Counted from the stretch's first letter, positions 8,088 through 16,408 are shown. The stretch is 20,113 bases of DNA from JBPCOI01 sp051000395 (GCA_051000395.1 JBPCOI010000077.1:1-20113), one strand, 5' to 3'. Program-made: numbers and translations. Notes: generated by a model not told the origin, from the letters alone.

Positions 8088-8998
8088 GCCGACTCCTTCC
8101 CGGGCACGACCATCGTGCCGATGCCTTCGCTGGTGAACACCTCGAGCAGCAGCGCGTGCGGCACGCGACCGTCGAGGACGTGGGCGCGCGGCACGCCACC
8201 CTCGACGGCGCGCACGCACGCCTCCATCTTCGGCACCATGCCGCTGGACAGCGAGGGCAGCATGGCGGCGAGCGCGTCGACGGAGATCCGGCTGACGAGC
8301 TCGGTGCTCTCCGGCCAGTCGGTGTAGAGGCCCTCGACGTCGGTGAGCACAACCAGCTTCTCCGCGCCCAGCCCGACGGCCAATGCCGCCGCCGCCGTGT
8401 CGGCGTTGACGTTGTAGGACAGGCCGTCGGTGCCGCGGGCCACCGTGGCGACGACCGGGATGCGCCCGGCGTCGAGTAGCGCGTGCACGGCGCTCGGGTC
8501 GACGTCGACGACGTCACCGACCTGACCGAGATCGACGGGGCGGCCGTCGACGACGGCCACCCGGCGTTCGGCGGTCAGCAGGCCGGCGTCCTCGCCCGAC
8601 AGGCCGACACCGAACGGGCCGTGGTCGTTGACGAGGTTGACGATCTCGCCGTTGACCTGACCGGTGAGGACCATGCGGACGACGGCCATCGACTCGGGCG
8701 TGGTGACCCGAAGGCCGCCGTGGAACTGCGACGGGATGCCGAGCCGGGCGAGGTGTTCGGTGATCTGCGGGCCGCCGCCGTGCACCACCACCGGCTTCAG
8801 GCCGGCGTAGCGGAGGAACACGACGTCCTCGGCGAAGGCGCGCTGCAGCTGCGGGCTGCTCATCGCGCTGCCGCCGTACTTGACGACGACGATCTTGCCG
8901 TGGAACCGCTCCAGCCAGGGCAGCGCGTCGACGAGGACACCCGCCTTGACCAGCGCTTCCGCCCGGTTCATCGCAGCTGTCTGGTTACGCGAGCTCAT
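8084..8998 (-). CDS. argB: Acetylglutamate kinase
   Basis: Phosphorylates N-acetylglutamate, in many bacteria the arginine-inhibited control step. The protein has 304 aa. The amino-acid kinase fold is marked by VVVKYGGSAM (K40), HGGGPQI (73-79), GLSGEDAGLLT near 132-142, the substrate-binding YNVNADTAAAALA near 195-207 and GMVPKMEA. An N-terminal extension of about 30 residues before the kinase core resembles the mobile helix of the arginine-sensitive hexameric enzymes, so feedback inhibition is plausible but inferred. The ATG at 8998 overlaps the argJ stop as ATGA. An ATG nine codons further in (8971) is a possible alternative, since neither has a strong ribosome binding site. Confidence 0.96.
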   Translation of the reverse strand: MSSRNQTAAMNRAEALVKAGVLVDALPWLERFHGKIVVVKYGGSAMSSPQLQRAFAEDVVFLRYAGLKPVVVHGGGPQITEHLARLGIPSQFHGGLRVTTPESMAVVRMVLTGQVNGEIVNLVNDHGPFGVGLSGEDAGLLTAERRVAVVDGRPVDLGQVGDVVDVDPSAVHALLDAGRIPVVATVARGTDGLSYNVNADTAAAALAVGLGAEKLVVLTDVEGLYTDWPESTELVSRISVDALAAMLPSLSSGMVPKMEACVRAVEGGVPRAHVLDGRVPHALLLEVFTSEGIGTMVVPGKESA

Positions 8999-10149
8999 GA
9001 GGAGTACGCCGAGTTCTCCTCGACGTAACCGTGGCTGAGGTCGCTCGTCCAGATGGTCGCCGCAGCCGTTCCCGCATGCAGGTCGGCGCGGATGTGCACG
9101 TCGCGCCCGCTCAGGTCGACGCGGCTGCGGTCCTCGCCCGCGGCGCCACCGCGACAGACCTGCACGCCGTTGATCGCGACGTCCAGCTGCGCCGGCTCGA
9201 AGTCGGCCGAGGTGGTCCCGATCGCGGCGAGCACGCGGCCCCAGTTCGGGTCGTTGCCGAACAGTGCGCACTTGAGCAGATTGTTGCGCGCGATCGAGCG
9301 GCCGACCTCGACGGCGTCGTCCTCGGCTGCCGCGCCGACCACCTCGACGCGCACCCGCTTCGTCGCGCCCTCGGCGTCGGCGATCAGCTGCGCGGCGAGC
9401 TCGGCACACACCGCGCGCAACGCGTCGATGAACGCGGCGGCGGTCGGTGTGACCCCGGACGCTGCGCTGGCGAGCAGCACGACGGTGTCGTTGGTCGACA
9501 TGCAGCCGTCGGCGTCGATGCGGTCGAAGGTGGTGCGGGTGGCCGCTCGCAGGGCCTGATCGGCGGTGAACGCGTCGAGCCCGGCGTCGGTGGTGAGCAC
9601 GCAGAGCATCGTCGCCAGGCCGGGGGCGAGCATGCCGGCTCCCTTGGCCATGCCGCCGACGCTCCACCCGTCGGCGTGGGTGACGTGGGCCTGCTTGGAC
9701 ACGGTGTCGGTGGTGCGGATCGCGTCTGCGGCGGCAGCTCCCCCGTCCACACGCACCGCGACCGCGGCAGCGTCGACGCCTGCGAGCAGTTCGGCCATCG
9801 GGAGCCGCTCGCCGATCAGGCCGGTCGAGCAGACGGCGACCTCACCGGCGCCGATCCCCACGGCCGAGGCGACGCGTTCCGCGGTGCGGTGTGCGTCGGC
9901 AAATCCGTCCGGACCGGTGCACGCGTTCGCGCCGGCGGAGTTGAGGACGACGGCGCGCAGCCGTCCGTCCGAGACCGCCTGTTGCGACCACAGCACCGGC
10001 GCGGCCCTGACCCGGTTGCGTGTGAACACGCCGGCGGCGACGTCACTTGGTCCGTCGTTGACGACGAGCGCGAGGTCGAGCCCACCCGCGGCCTTGAGGC
10101 CCGCGGCCACCCCCGCCGCCCGAAAGCCCCGCGCAGCCGTGACGCTCAC
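8995..10149 (-). CDS. argJ: Glutamate N-acetyltransferase / ornithine acetyltransferase
   Basis: Transfers acetyl from N-acetylornithine to glutamate, closing the cyclic pathway. Bifunctional members also use acetyl-CoA, which sequence alone cannot decide. The protein has 384 aa, usual for the family. The self-cleavage site is KGAGMLAPGLATML (169-182); by family precedent the precursor splits before T180, which becomes the N-terminal nucleophile of the beta chain. TRNRVRAAPV (43-52), NSAGANACTG (70-79) and GNDPNWGRVLAAIG near the C-terminus are conserved blocks. The GTG start is 34 bp past the argC stop with only a weak GGGCAGGG upstream. The stop overlaps argB. Confidence 0.96.
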   Translation of the reverse strand: MSVTAARGFRAAGVAAGLKAAGGLDLALVVNDGPSDVAAGVFTRNRVRAAPVLWSQQAVSDGRLRAVVLNSAGANACTGPDGFADAHRTAERVASAVGIGAGEVAVCSTGLIGERLPMAELLAGVDAAAVAVRVDGGAAAADAIRTTDTVSKQAHVTHADGWSVGGMAKGAGMLAPGLATMLCVLTTDAGLDAFTADQALRAATRTTFDRIDADGCMSTNDTVVLLASAASGVTPTAAAFIDALRAVCAELAAQLIADAEGATKRVRVEVVGAAAEDDAVEVGRSIARNNLLKCALFGNDPNWGRVLAAIGTTSADFEPAQLDVAINGVQVCRGGAAGEDRSRVDLSGRDVHIRADLHAGTAAATIWTSDLSHGYVEENSAYSS

Positions 10150-10183
10150 GCCGGCCCTGCCCCGGCCGCGCCGTGCCCACGGT

Positions 10184-11197
10184 TCACGGCGCGAGCCCGT
10201 CAGCGGTGAGGCCGGCGGTCTCCGGCAGGCCGAGCATCAGGTTCGCGTTCTGCACGGCCTGCCCGGCCGCGCCCTTGCCCAGGTTGTCGATCGCGCTCGT
10301 CACCAGGATCCGGCCCGAGTCGACATCGACGGCAACCTGCAGGTGCGCAGCGTTGGAGCCGGCGGTCGCCGCGGTGTGTGGCTGCTGACCCGAGGGCAGG
10401 ACGTGCACGAATGCCTCGCCCTCGTAGGCCTCGACCAGCACCGCGTGGACGTCCTCGGCGCTGAGCGCACGCGTCGGGCGGGCGGTGACGGCGGCGAGGA
10501 TGCCGCGCGGCATCGGAGCGAGCACCGGCGTCAGCGACAGCGTCCGCGCGCCGCTGGCCTGCTTGATCTCCGGCACGTGCTGGTGCGCGCCGAGCTTGTA
10601 GGCGGACAGGTCGCCCATCACCTCGCTGCCGAGCAGTCCGGGCGTGGCCGAGCGGCCGGCGCCGGACGTCCCGCTCGCCGCGACGACGACGACGTCCTCG
10701 GGCTCGGCGATGCCCGCGGCGATCAGCGGCGCCAGCGCGAGAATGGTGGCGACGGCGTAGCAGCCGGTGTTGGCGACGCGGTCGGAGGCCGCGATGGCGG
10801 CACGCTGTCCGGGCAGCTCGGGCAGCCCGTACGTCCAGGCGCCGGCGTGCTCGCCACCGTAGTAGCGGGCGTATGCCGCGGCATCGGTCAGGCGATGATC
10901 ACCCCCCAGGTCGACGATCCGCACCCGATCAGGCAGCTCGGCCGCCAAGCGGGCCGACGAGCCGTGCGGCAGCGCGAGGAAGACCAGGTCCGCGTCGGCG
11001 AGGGCGTCCGCGGTCGTCTCGGTGAAGCTCAGGTCCGCGACGCTGCGCAGCTGGGGATGCACGGCACCGACCCGCGCTCCCGCGCTGCCGTGCGCGGACA
11101 GGGCGGCGATCTCCAGGCCGGGATGCGCCGCGACCAGCCGCAGCAGCTCGCCTCCCGCGTAGCCGCTGGCACCCGCGATCGCGACCCGGAACCCCAC
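10184..11197 (-). CDS. argC: N-acetyl-gamma-glutamyl-phosphate reductase
   Basis: NADPH-dependent reduction of N-acetylglutamyl phosphate to the semialdehyde; first gene of the arginine operon (337 aa). The dinucleotide-binding glycine motif GASGYAG is at residues 9-15, the catalytic cysteine is C146 in ANTGCYA, and HQHVPEI (205-211) carries the conserved active-site histidine region. SGTSGAGR lies near 175-182. The GTG at 11197 gives the expected N-terminus MGFRVAIAGASGYAG. No Shine-Dalgarno sequence precedes it. A CATAAT -10-like hexamer ends 7 nt before the GTG, so the mRNA is probably leaderless. The same DNA holds the putative ArgR operator. Confidence 0.97.
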   Translation of the reverse strand: MGFRVAIAGASGYAGGELLRLVAAHPGLEIAALSAHGSAGARVGAVHPQLRSVADLSFTETTADALADADLVFLALPHGSSARLAAELPDRVRIVDLGGDHRLTDAAAYARYYGGEHAGAWTYGLPELPGQRAAIAASDRVANTGCYAVATILALAPLIAAGIAEPEDVVVVAASGTSGAGRSATPGLLGSEVMGDLSAYKLGAHQHVPEIKQASGARTLSLTPVLAPMPRGILAAVTARPTRALSAEDVHAVLVEAYEGEAFVHVLPSGQQPHTAATAGSNAAHLQVAVDVDSGRILVTSAIDNLGKGAAGQAVQNANLMLGLPETAGLTADGLAP

Positions 11198-11198
11198 C

Positions 11199-11232
11199 TG
11201 CAGGATTATGCACTAAAACGCAACTTCATGCA
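11199..11232 (-). promoter_or_regulatory. Putative tandem ArgR operator (two ARG boxes)
   Basis: On the minus strand TGCATGAAGTTGCG (11219-11232) and TGCATAATCCTGCA (11199-11212) are two imperfect palindromes of the form TGCA-N6-TGCR. Their centres are 20 bp apart, about two helical turns. E. coli operators also have paired ARG boxes about 21 bp centre to centre, and actinobacterial boxes are TGCAT-type as I recall. The position immediately before argC and the presence of argR in the operon support the call. Confidence 0.65.
11205..11210 (-). promoter_or_regulatory. Putative argC -10 element, leaderless arrangement
   Basis: CATAAT on the minus strand matches TATAAT at five of six positions and lies within the proximal ARG box. 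Seven bases separate it from the argC GTG, so transcription would begin at or next to the start codon. No good -35 hexamer is seen 16-18 nt upstream. ArgR bound here would directly block polymerase. Confidence 0.5.
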
Positions 11233-11239
11233 GCCACTA

Positions 11240-11261
11240 GGTTCAGGTGCGCAGCCGCGCC
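11240..11261. repeat. 22-bp direct repeat, argC-side copy
   Basis: Matches 12769-12790 at 21 of 22 positions in the same orientation. Read on the minus strand it repeats the last five codons of pheT (ARLRT) and its TGA. The single difference is CGC for CGT, a synonymous change. It sits between the end of the TIG pseudogene and the argC operator. With the other copy it brackets a segment of about 1.5 kb. Confidence 0.85.
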
Positions 11262-11294
11262 AGCAGCGTCGACCACATCATGGCGGCTAGCCGA

Positions 11295-12606
11295 TCACGC
11301 TCTGCCGATGATCGCGGTCCCGGTCGGGTGCACGGCGACGCAGAACGACGAGGACGCGCACGAAACGGGGAGGAGATTTTTCATCGTGTCGATGGGTTGC
11401 GGGGTGGACCAGCTGCTGCCGTCGAAGCTGACCGCGTTGTCCTCGTACTCGACGGCGGCACAGAACGACGACGACGGACACGACACCGAAACGAGGCCTG
11501 CCGAATCGATCAGAAGCGGGGCCGACCAGGTGCTGCCGTCGAAGCTCAGCGCGTTGCCCTGTCTGTCGACGGCGGCACAGAACGACGACGAGACGCATGA
11601 GACCGAGGTGAGGTTCCCGTTCGGGTCGATGGTCTGCGGGACCGACCACGTGCTTCCGTCGAAGGTCTCTGCCTCAGTGCTACCTACCGCTTCGCAGAAC
11701 GAACTGGACACGCACGAAACCCAGGCGGCAGCGCCGTACGGATCCGAAGTGATGATTTGCGGCGCCGACCAGCGGCTGCCGTTGAAGGTCACGGAATAGC
11801 GGTATTGGTAGGCAACGCAGAACGAACTGGAGGCGCACGACACCGCTTCCCCACCCAAGAGTCCCAGGTGGTCGTCGACCGGTGCGGACCAGTTGCTGCC
11901 GTCGAAGGTCACCGCGTAGCCCTCGACGTCGACGGCGGCGCAGAACGAGGCGGACACACACGACACCGAATTGAGGTGGTTGCGGCTCGGGTCCACCTGC
12001 AGGGGTGCCGACCAGCTGCTGCCGTCGTAGGTGATGGCGTTGCCCTGGTAGTCGATGGCTACGCAGAAGGTGCCCCGGCCACGTGGGCCGGCGCGGTGAC
12101 GCTCAACTGCGTCGGCGACGTCACGGTGACCGCCGCGCCGGGGGTTCGGGAGAAGCGGACCTGGCTCACGCCGACGAACCCGCTGCCGGTCACGGTGACC
12201 TGAGTACCGCCGGCCGCCGGCCCCGAGTCCGGCGCCACCGCCGTGACCGTCGGTCGCGCCCCGAAGACGTAGCGATCCGCCGCCACCGGCGCCGAAGTAC
12301 CGGACGCCGTGCTGACATAGACCTTGACCACGTCGGCCGGCCGCGCCGGGGTCGCGACCGTCAGCTGCGTCGGCGAGCTCACAGCCACCGCCGTGCCCGG
12401 GGTGGCGAAAAAGGGGACCTCGCTCACCCCCACGAACCCCGTGCCCGTCACCGTCACCTCCGTACCACCAGTGACCGGCCCGGAAGCCGGGCTCACCGCG
12501 GTGATCGCCGGTGGCGAGTCCGCCGCCGCGGCACGAGCTCCGTCGGTGCCACCACGAACACAGCCACCACCGCTGGCACCAGCAGCCACCGCAATCGAGT
12601 CATCAT
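11295..12606 (-). pseudogene. Secreted TIG/IPT plus seven-repeat protein gene, frame-broken
   Basis: Three reading frames join into one recognisable exported protein. From ATG 12606, with GGGGAG about 6 nt upstream, frame 1 gives a signal peptide (MMTRLRWLLVPAVVAVFVVA). Near the (CGG)n tract at about 12520-12535 the sense continues in a second frame: AAAADSPPAITAVSPASGP, then one complete TIG domain and a second, truncated one ending at 12059. From 12068 a third frame carries seven FCxAVD...DGSxWSxP repeats and stops at 11295. Both breaks need one extra base (or two fewer) to restore the frame. At the second break the last ~25 residues of TIG 2 and the start of repeat 1 are also missing, which suggests a deletion. 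The restored product would be about 440 aa. Function unknown; cell-surface adhesion or carbohydrate contact would be a guess. Sequencing error or programmed frameshifting are alternatives. Confidence 0.75.
11331..12068 (-). repeat. Seven coding repeats of 39-41 codons
   Basis: The FC codon pair recurs with its first base at 12068, 11945, 11822, 11699, 11582, 11465 and 11345, giving periods of 123, 123, 123, 117, 117 and 120 bp. The consensus is roughly VSCVSSSFCAAVD, a variable turn, then FDGSSWSAP and ID. Each unit carries two cysteines five residues apart (SC-x5-C) and a conserved WSxP. The last unit is cut short after about 15 residues. The number and length of units suggest a seven-bladed beta-propeller; this is inferred from repeat geometry, not a recognised family hit. 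Confidence 0.85.
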
Positions 12607-12768
12607 GCTGTGCTCCCCGTGCTCAGCTGCAACAGTGACGACAGGCCGCTGTCGCGGCCCTTCCTCAGATCTGCGCGCCCCAGCCCTACCACAGCATGAG
12701 GCCATTCACAAGCCGAACCCAGACGGGTGACGCCGGCGCGTGTCCCCCCGGATTCTGCCTGCGTGAGC
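12607..12768 (-). other. Interval between pheT end and TIG gene, with hairpin and weak promoter
   Basis: No gene is seen. On the minus strand GGCCGC, a four-base loop and GCGGCC (12644-12659) form a 6-bp hairpin about 115 nt past the pheT stop, without a U-run. A weak promoter-like pair, TTGTGA (12706-12711), 17 nt, TAGGGC (12683-12688), could serve the TIG gene, but its -10 lacks the final T. Confidence 0.35.
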
Positions 12769-12790
12769 GGTTCAGGTACGCAGCCGCGCC
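12769..12790. repeat. 22-bp direct repeat, pheT-side copy
   Basis: Covers the last five codons and the stop of pheT plus a few bases beyond. The second copy, with one mismatch, is at 11240-11261. The repeats bound the segment carrying the TIG pseudogene. Confidence 0.85.
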
Positions 12791-15249
12791 CCGGTCCGCT
12801 CCGCCGCGCACGCGATCGCAGAGTCACGGGCCACCGTCGCTTCCTCGACGGTCAGGGTGCGGTCCGGCGCCCGGAAACGGAGCGCGAACGCCAGCGACTT
12901 CGCCGACGGGCCGAGGCGAGCGGCGTCGGTGTAGACGTCGAACAATCCCACCGACTCGAGCAGCGGGCCCGCCCCGTCGCGCACGGCCGCGCGCACGTCG
13001 GCGCTCGGCACATCCGCGCCCAGCACGAGCGCGATGTCCAGCAACACCGGCGGGTAGGCGGAGAACTGCGGCGCCAGCGCCGGCGGGGGCGCGTCGATCG
13101 CGTCGACGTCGAGCTCCATGGCGCAGGTGCGCTCGGGCAGGCCGAGGGCCGCCACCACGCGCGGGTGCAGTTCGCCGGCGTGGCCGACGACGGTGCCGGC
13201 GAGCAGCAACTCGGCGCAGCGACCCGGGTGCCACGGCGCGACACGGCCGGCGCGCACGGCGAATGACACCCGCGCCGATCGCGCGATCAGCTGGGCGGCT
13301 TCGACCGCGTCGGCCCAGGTCGCCACCCGGCCCGGGCCCCACCAGCCGGCCGGCTCGAGGTCACCGCAGAGCACGGCGGCCAGGTAGCGCGGCTGGTCGG
13401 GCAGCGCGGCATCGAGCGCCGCCAGCTGCTCGGCCGACGGCCGGGCGGCGATGCCGGGCAGCGGGGCGGCCGGCGTGCCCAGCCGCGGTCCGGTCCGTGC
13501 CAGGAAGACCGAGCCGATCTCGTACAGCGCGAGGTCGCGAAAGCCTCGCCCGACGTTGCGGACGGCCGCAGTCAGCAAGCCGGGCAGCACGGACGTGCGC
13601 AGTTCGGCCTCGTCCTCGGAAATGGGGTTCACGAGACGCACCGCGGCCCGCGCCAGTCCGAGCGTCTCGTGCATGGTCGGCGCGACGAACGGGAAGGAGA
13701 TGACCTCGACGAACCCGGCCGAGGCCATCGCGCGCGTGATCGACCGCTCGAGCTGCTGGCGTCCGGTCAGCCCACCACCTGCAGGCGCCAGCGGCAGGAC
13801 GGACGGCAACCTGTCATAACCAGCCAGTCGAACGACCTCTTCGACGAGGTCGGCCGCGATGAGCAGGTCCGGGCGCCACGACGGCGGCTCGACCTGCAAC
13901 AGCAGCTCGCCCGCCTCAACCGCGCAGCCGACCGCTTCGAGGTGGGCGATGACGTCGTCGCGCGGGATCGGCATGCCGGCCACCGTCGCGGGACGGCTCA
14001 CCGCCAGCGGGATGCGGGCCGATGCCGGGACTGCCCCGACCACGGTGTACCCGCCGGCCGGACGCGCGCCGCCGTAGGCGGCCAGCAACTCGACGCAGCG
14101 GGCGAGGGCGACGCCGGCGATCTCGGGGTCGACGCCCCGTTCGAAGCGTCGGGCCGCCTCGCTGGGCAGCCGGTGGCGCCGCACCGTGCGGGCGATGGTG
14201 TCGGGGTCCCAGTGCGCGGCCTCGAGGACGACCTCGCTGCTCGCGTCGCCCATCTCGCTCGACGCTCCGCCCATCACGCCGCCCAGCGCGATGGGGCCGG
14301 TGTCGTCGGTGACGACGATGTCGGCTGGATCGAGCGTGCGCGTCACGCCGTCGAGCGTGATCAGGTGCTCGCCCGCTGTGGCGCGCCGCACGACGATCGG
14401 GCCGGTGAGCTTGGCCCGGTCGAAGGCGTGCAGCGGCTGCCCGGTCTCGAGCATGACGTAGTTGGTCACGTCGACGGCCAGCGAGATGGAGCGCATGCCG
14501 CACTGCCGAAGGCGGCGCGCCATCCAGTCCGGTGTCGGTGCCAGCGGGTCGAGGCCGGTGACGGCCCTGGCCGAGAACCGGTCGCACGCGGCGGGGGCGG
14601 CGACGCGTACGTCGTACGCACCGCCGTCGGGCTCGGGCACCGCGGCGGCGATGTCGTGGAACGCGACGCCCAGCGCAGCCGCAGCCTCACGCGCGAGACC
14701 GCGGACGGACAAGCAGTACCCGCGGTCGGTCGTGACGGCACTGTCGAGGACGGCGTCGCGCAGGCCGAGCAGCTCCAGCGGATCGTCGCCGGGCTTCGCA
14801 CTGCCCGGCGCCAGCACCAGGATGCCGTCGTGCTCGTCACCGATCCCCAGCTCGCGGACCGAGCAGATCATCCCGTCCGAGACGTGCCCATAGGTCTTGC
14901 GGGCCGAGATCGCGAAGCCGCCGGGCAGTACGGCGCCCGGCAGCGACACGACGACCAGGTCGTCGACGGCGAAGTTGTGGGCACCGCACACGATGCCGCG
15001 CGGCTCGGCGCCGTCGTTGTACGGGCCGACGTCCACCTGGCACCAGCGGATCGTCTTGCCGTTGGTCTGCGGTTCGCTGGTGAACGACACCACGCGCCCG
15101 ACCACAATCGGCCCGGACAGCGAGTCGGCTGCGGTGTCGACGCCCTGGACCTCCAGGCCGACCCGCAGCAAGGCGTCGGCGAGGGCGCGCGCGGACAACC
15201 CGTGGGGCAGGTCGACGTGTTCGGCCAACCAGCTGACCGGGGCCTTCAC
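12772..15249 (-). CDS. pheT: Phenylalanyl-tRNA synthetase beta subunit
   Basis: Beta chain of the heterotetrameric synthetase that charges tRNA-Phe (825 aa, usual). The GTG at 15249 is chosen because VKAPVSWLAEHVDLP matches the family N-terminus and GAGGG lies about 6 nt upstream. Domains in order: a tRNA-binding OB fold near 40-150 (GRVVSF, CGAHNFAVDDLVVVSLPGA), the B3/B4 editing region containing YVMLETGQPLHAFD, B5, the catalytic-like core with FPFVAPTMHETLG and NPISEDEAELRTSVLPGLL, and a C-terminal FDX-ACB domain over the last ~95 residues (FSAYPPVLLDIALVL). It lies 55 bp downstream of pheS, in the usual order. Its last five codons and stop are duplicated 1.5 kb further on. Confidence 0.97.
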   Translation of the reverse strand: MKAPVSWLAEHVDLPHGLSARALADALLRVGLEVQGVDTAADSLSGPIVVGRVVSFTSEPQTNGKTIRWCQVDVGPYNDGAEPRGIVCGAHNFAVDDLVVVSLPGAVLPGGFAISARKTYGHVSDGMICSVRELGIGDEHDGILVLAPGSAKPGDDPLELLGLRDAVLDSAVTTDRGYCLSVRGLAREAAAALGVAFHDIAAAVPEPDGGAYDVRVAAPAACDRFSARAVTGLDPLAPTPDWMARRLRQCGMRSISLAVDVTNYVMLETGQPLHAFDRAKLTGPIVVRRATAGEHLITLDGVTRTLDPADIVVTDDTGPIALGGVMGGASSEMGDASSEVVLEAAHWDPDTIARTVRRHRLPSEAARRFERGVDPEIAGVALARCVELLAAYGGARPAGGYTVVGAVPASARIPLAVSRPATVAGMPIPRDDVIAHLEAVGCAVEAGELLLQVEPPSWRPDLLIAADLVEEVVRLAGYDRLPSVLPLAPAGGGLTGRQQLERSITRAMASAGFVEVISFPFVAPTMHETLGLARAAVRLVNPISEDEAELRTSVLPGLLTAAVRNVGRGFRDLALYEIGSVFLARTGPRLGTPAAPLPGIAARPSAEQLAALDAALPDQPRYLAAVLCGDLEPAGWWGPGRVATWADAVEAAQLIARSARVSFAVRAGRVAPWHPGRCAELLLAGTVVGHAGELHPRVVAALGLPERTCAMELDVDAIDAPPPALAPQFSAYPPVLLDIALVLGADVPSADVRAAVRDGAGPLLESVGLFDVYTDAARLGPSAKSLAFALRFRAPDRTLTVEEATVARDSAIACAAERTGARLRT

Positions 15250-15304
15250 GCGGGGCCCTCGCGAAAGCGTGCAGCATTCTGCGCGGAGCAGTGTCGTGGC
15301 GTGA

Positions 15305-16408
15305 TCATGCGTCCACCCCGAACGCGCAGGTGAACCGCACGTCGCCCTCGAACATGTCGCGCATGTCGGCCGCACCGCTGCGGAACATCAAGGCGCGGTC
15401 GATGCCCATGCCGAACGCGAACCCGCTGTAACGATCGGGGTCGATGCCGCACGCCACCAGCACCCGCGGGTCGACCATGCCGCAGCCGCCCCACTCGATC
15501 CAGCCCTCGCTGTTGCAGGTGCGGCACGGCCGGTCGGGGTTGCCCAGCGACTGGCCGTGGCACACGAAGCAGACGAGGTCCATCTCGGCGCTCGGTTCGG
15601 TGAACGGGAAGTAGTGCGGGCGCAAGCGGGTGACCACGCCGGCGCCGAACAGCCGGGTGGCCATGTGGTCGAGGGTCCCCTTCAGGTTGGCCATCGTCAG
15701 GCCCTCGTCGACGGCGAGCCCTTCGAGCTGATGGAAGACGGGCGAGTGCGTCGCGTCGACCTCGTCGGTGCGGTACACCCGGCCCGGACACACGACGTAG
15801 ATCGGCGGCGTGCGTTTGAGCATGGCCCGGATCTGCACCGGCGACGTCTGGGTCCGCAGCACCACGCCGGAATCGATCGAACCGACGTAGAAGGTGTCGC
15901 TGAGGTCGCGGGACGGATGCTCGGCCGGCGTGTTCAGCGCGTCGAAGTTGAACCAGCTGGACTCGGCCTCCGGTCCTTCTGCGATCTGCCATCCCATGTC
16001 GAGGAAGATGTCGCAAAGCAGGTCCTGGACGGTGTTGACCGGATGCCGGCCGCCGGGCCGGCGCCGGTCGGTGGGCAGCGTGACGTCGACGGCCTCCTCG
16101 ACCAGGACGCGCGCATCCCGCTCGGCTTCCAGCTCCGCTTGGCGGCTCGCGAGCGCGCCGGCGACCCGGGACCGGGCCGCTGGGACGCGCTTGCCAGCCG
16201 CCGCTTTCGCCGCGGGCGGCAGCGCCCCGATCTCCCGGTTGGCCAGCGCGAGTGGCGACCGGTCGCCGGCATGCGCGAGGCGGGCAGCCTTGAGCTCGCC
16301 AAGCGTGGCGGCCGACGCCAAGGCGCCCAGCGCCGCGGCGAGCGCGGCGTCGATCGCCTCCGGCTGCAGCGCGCTGACCTCGACGGGATCGAAACTCGGG
16401 CTGGACAT
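15305..16408 (-). CDS. pheS: Phenylalanyl-tRNA synthetase alpha subunit
   Basis: Catalytic alpha chain of class II PheRS (367 aa). An N-terminal coiled-coil region of about 110 residues precedes the core. Motif 2 is CPGRVYRTDEVDATHSPVFH (207-226), and motif 3 is GFAFGMGIDRALMFRSG (329-345). A paired-cysteine insertion, C280/C283 and C295/C298, lies just before WIEWGGCGMV. The same insertion occurs, from memory, in Streptomyces PheS but not in the M. tuberculosis form, and it looks like a zinc knuckle. The ATG at 16408 has only a weak GAG upstream. It is divergent from the plus-strand gene at 16566. Confidence 0.97.
   Translation of the reverse strand: MSSPSFDPVEVSALQPEAIDAALAAALGALASAATLGELKAARLAHAGDRSPLALANREIGALPPAAKAAAGKRVPAARSRVAGALASRQAELEAERDARVLVEEAVDVTLPTDRRRPGGRHPVNTVQDLLCDIFLDMGWQIAEGPEAESSWFNFDALNTPAEHPSRDLSDTFYVGSIDSGVVLRTQTSPVQIRAMLKRTPPIYVVCPGRVYRTDEVDATHSPVFHQLEGLAVDEGLTMANLKGTLDHMATRLFGAGVVTRLRPHYFPFTEPSAEMDLVCFVCHGQSLGNPDRPCRTCNSEGWIEWGGCGMVDPRVLVACGIDPDRYSGFAFGMGIDRALMFRSGAADMRDMFEGDVRFTCAFGVDA

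Noticed and set aside
11331..12068. Regular ~120-bp repeats considered as a CRISPR or satellite array
   Set aside because: The unit is a translated 39-41-codon motif with variation at degenerate positions; there are no short identical repeats with unique spacers and no cas genes.
11240..12790. Transposon or integrative element with terminal repeats
   Set aside because: No transposase or integrase is encoded and no terminal inverted repeats were found. Only the direct repeats are supported, so it is reported as a bracketed insertion of unknown mechanism.
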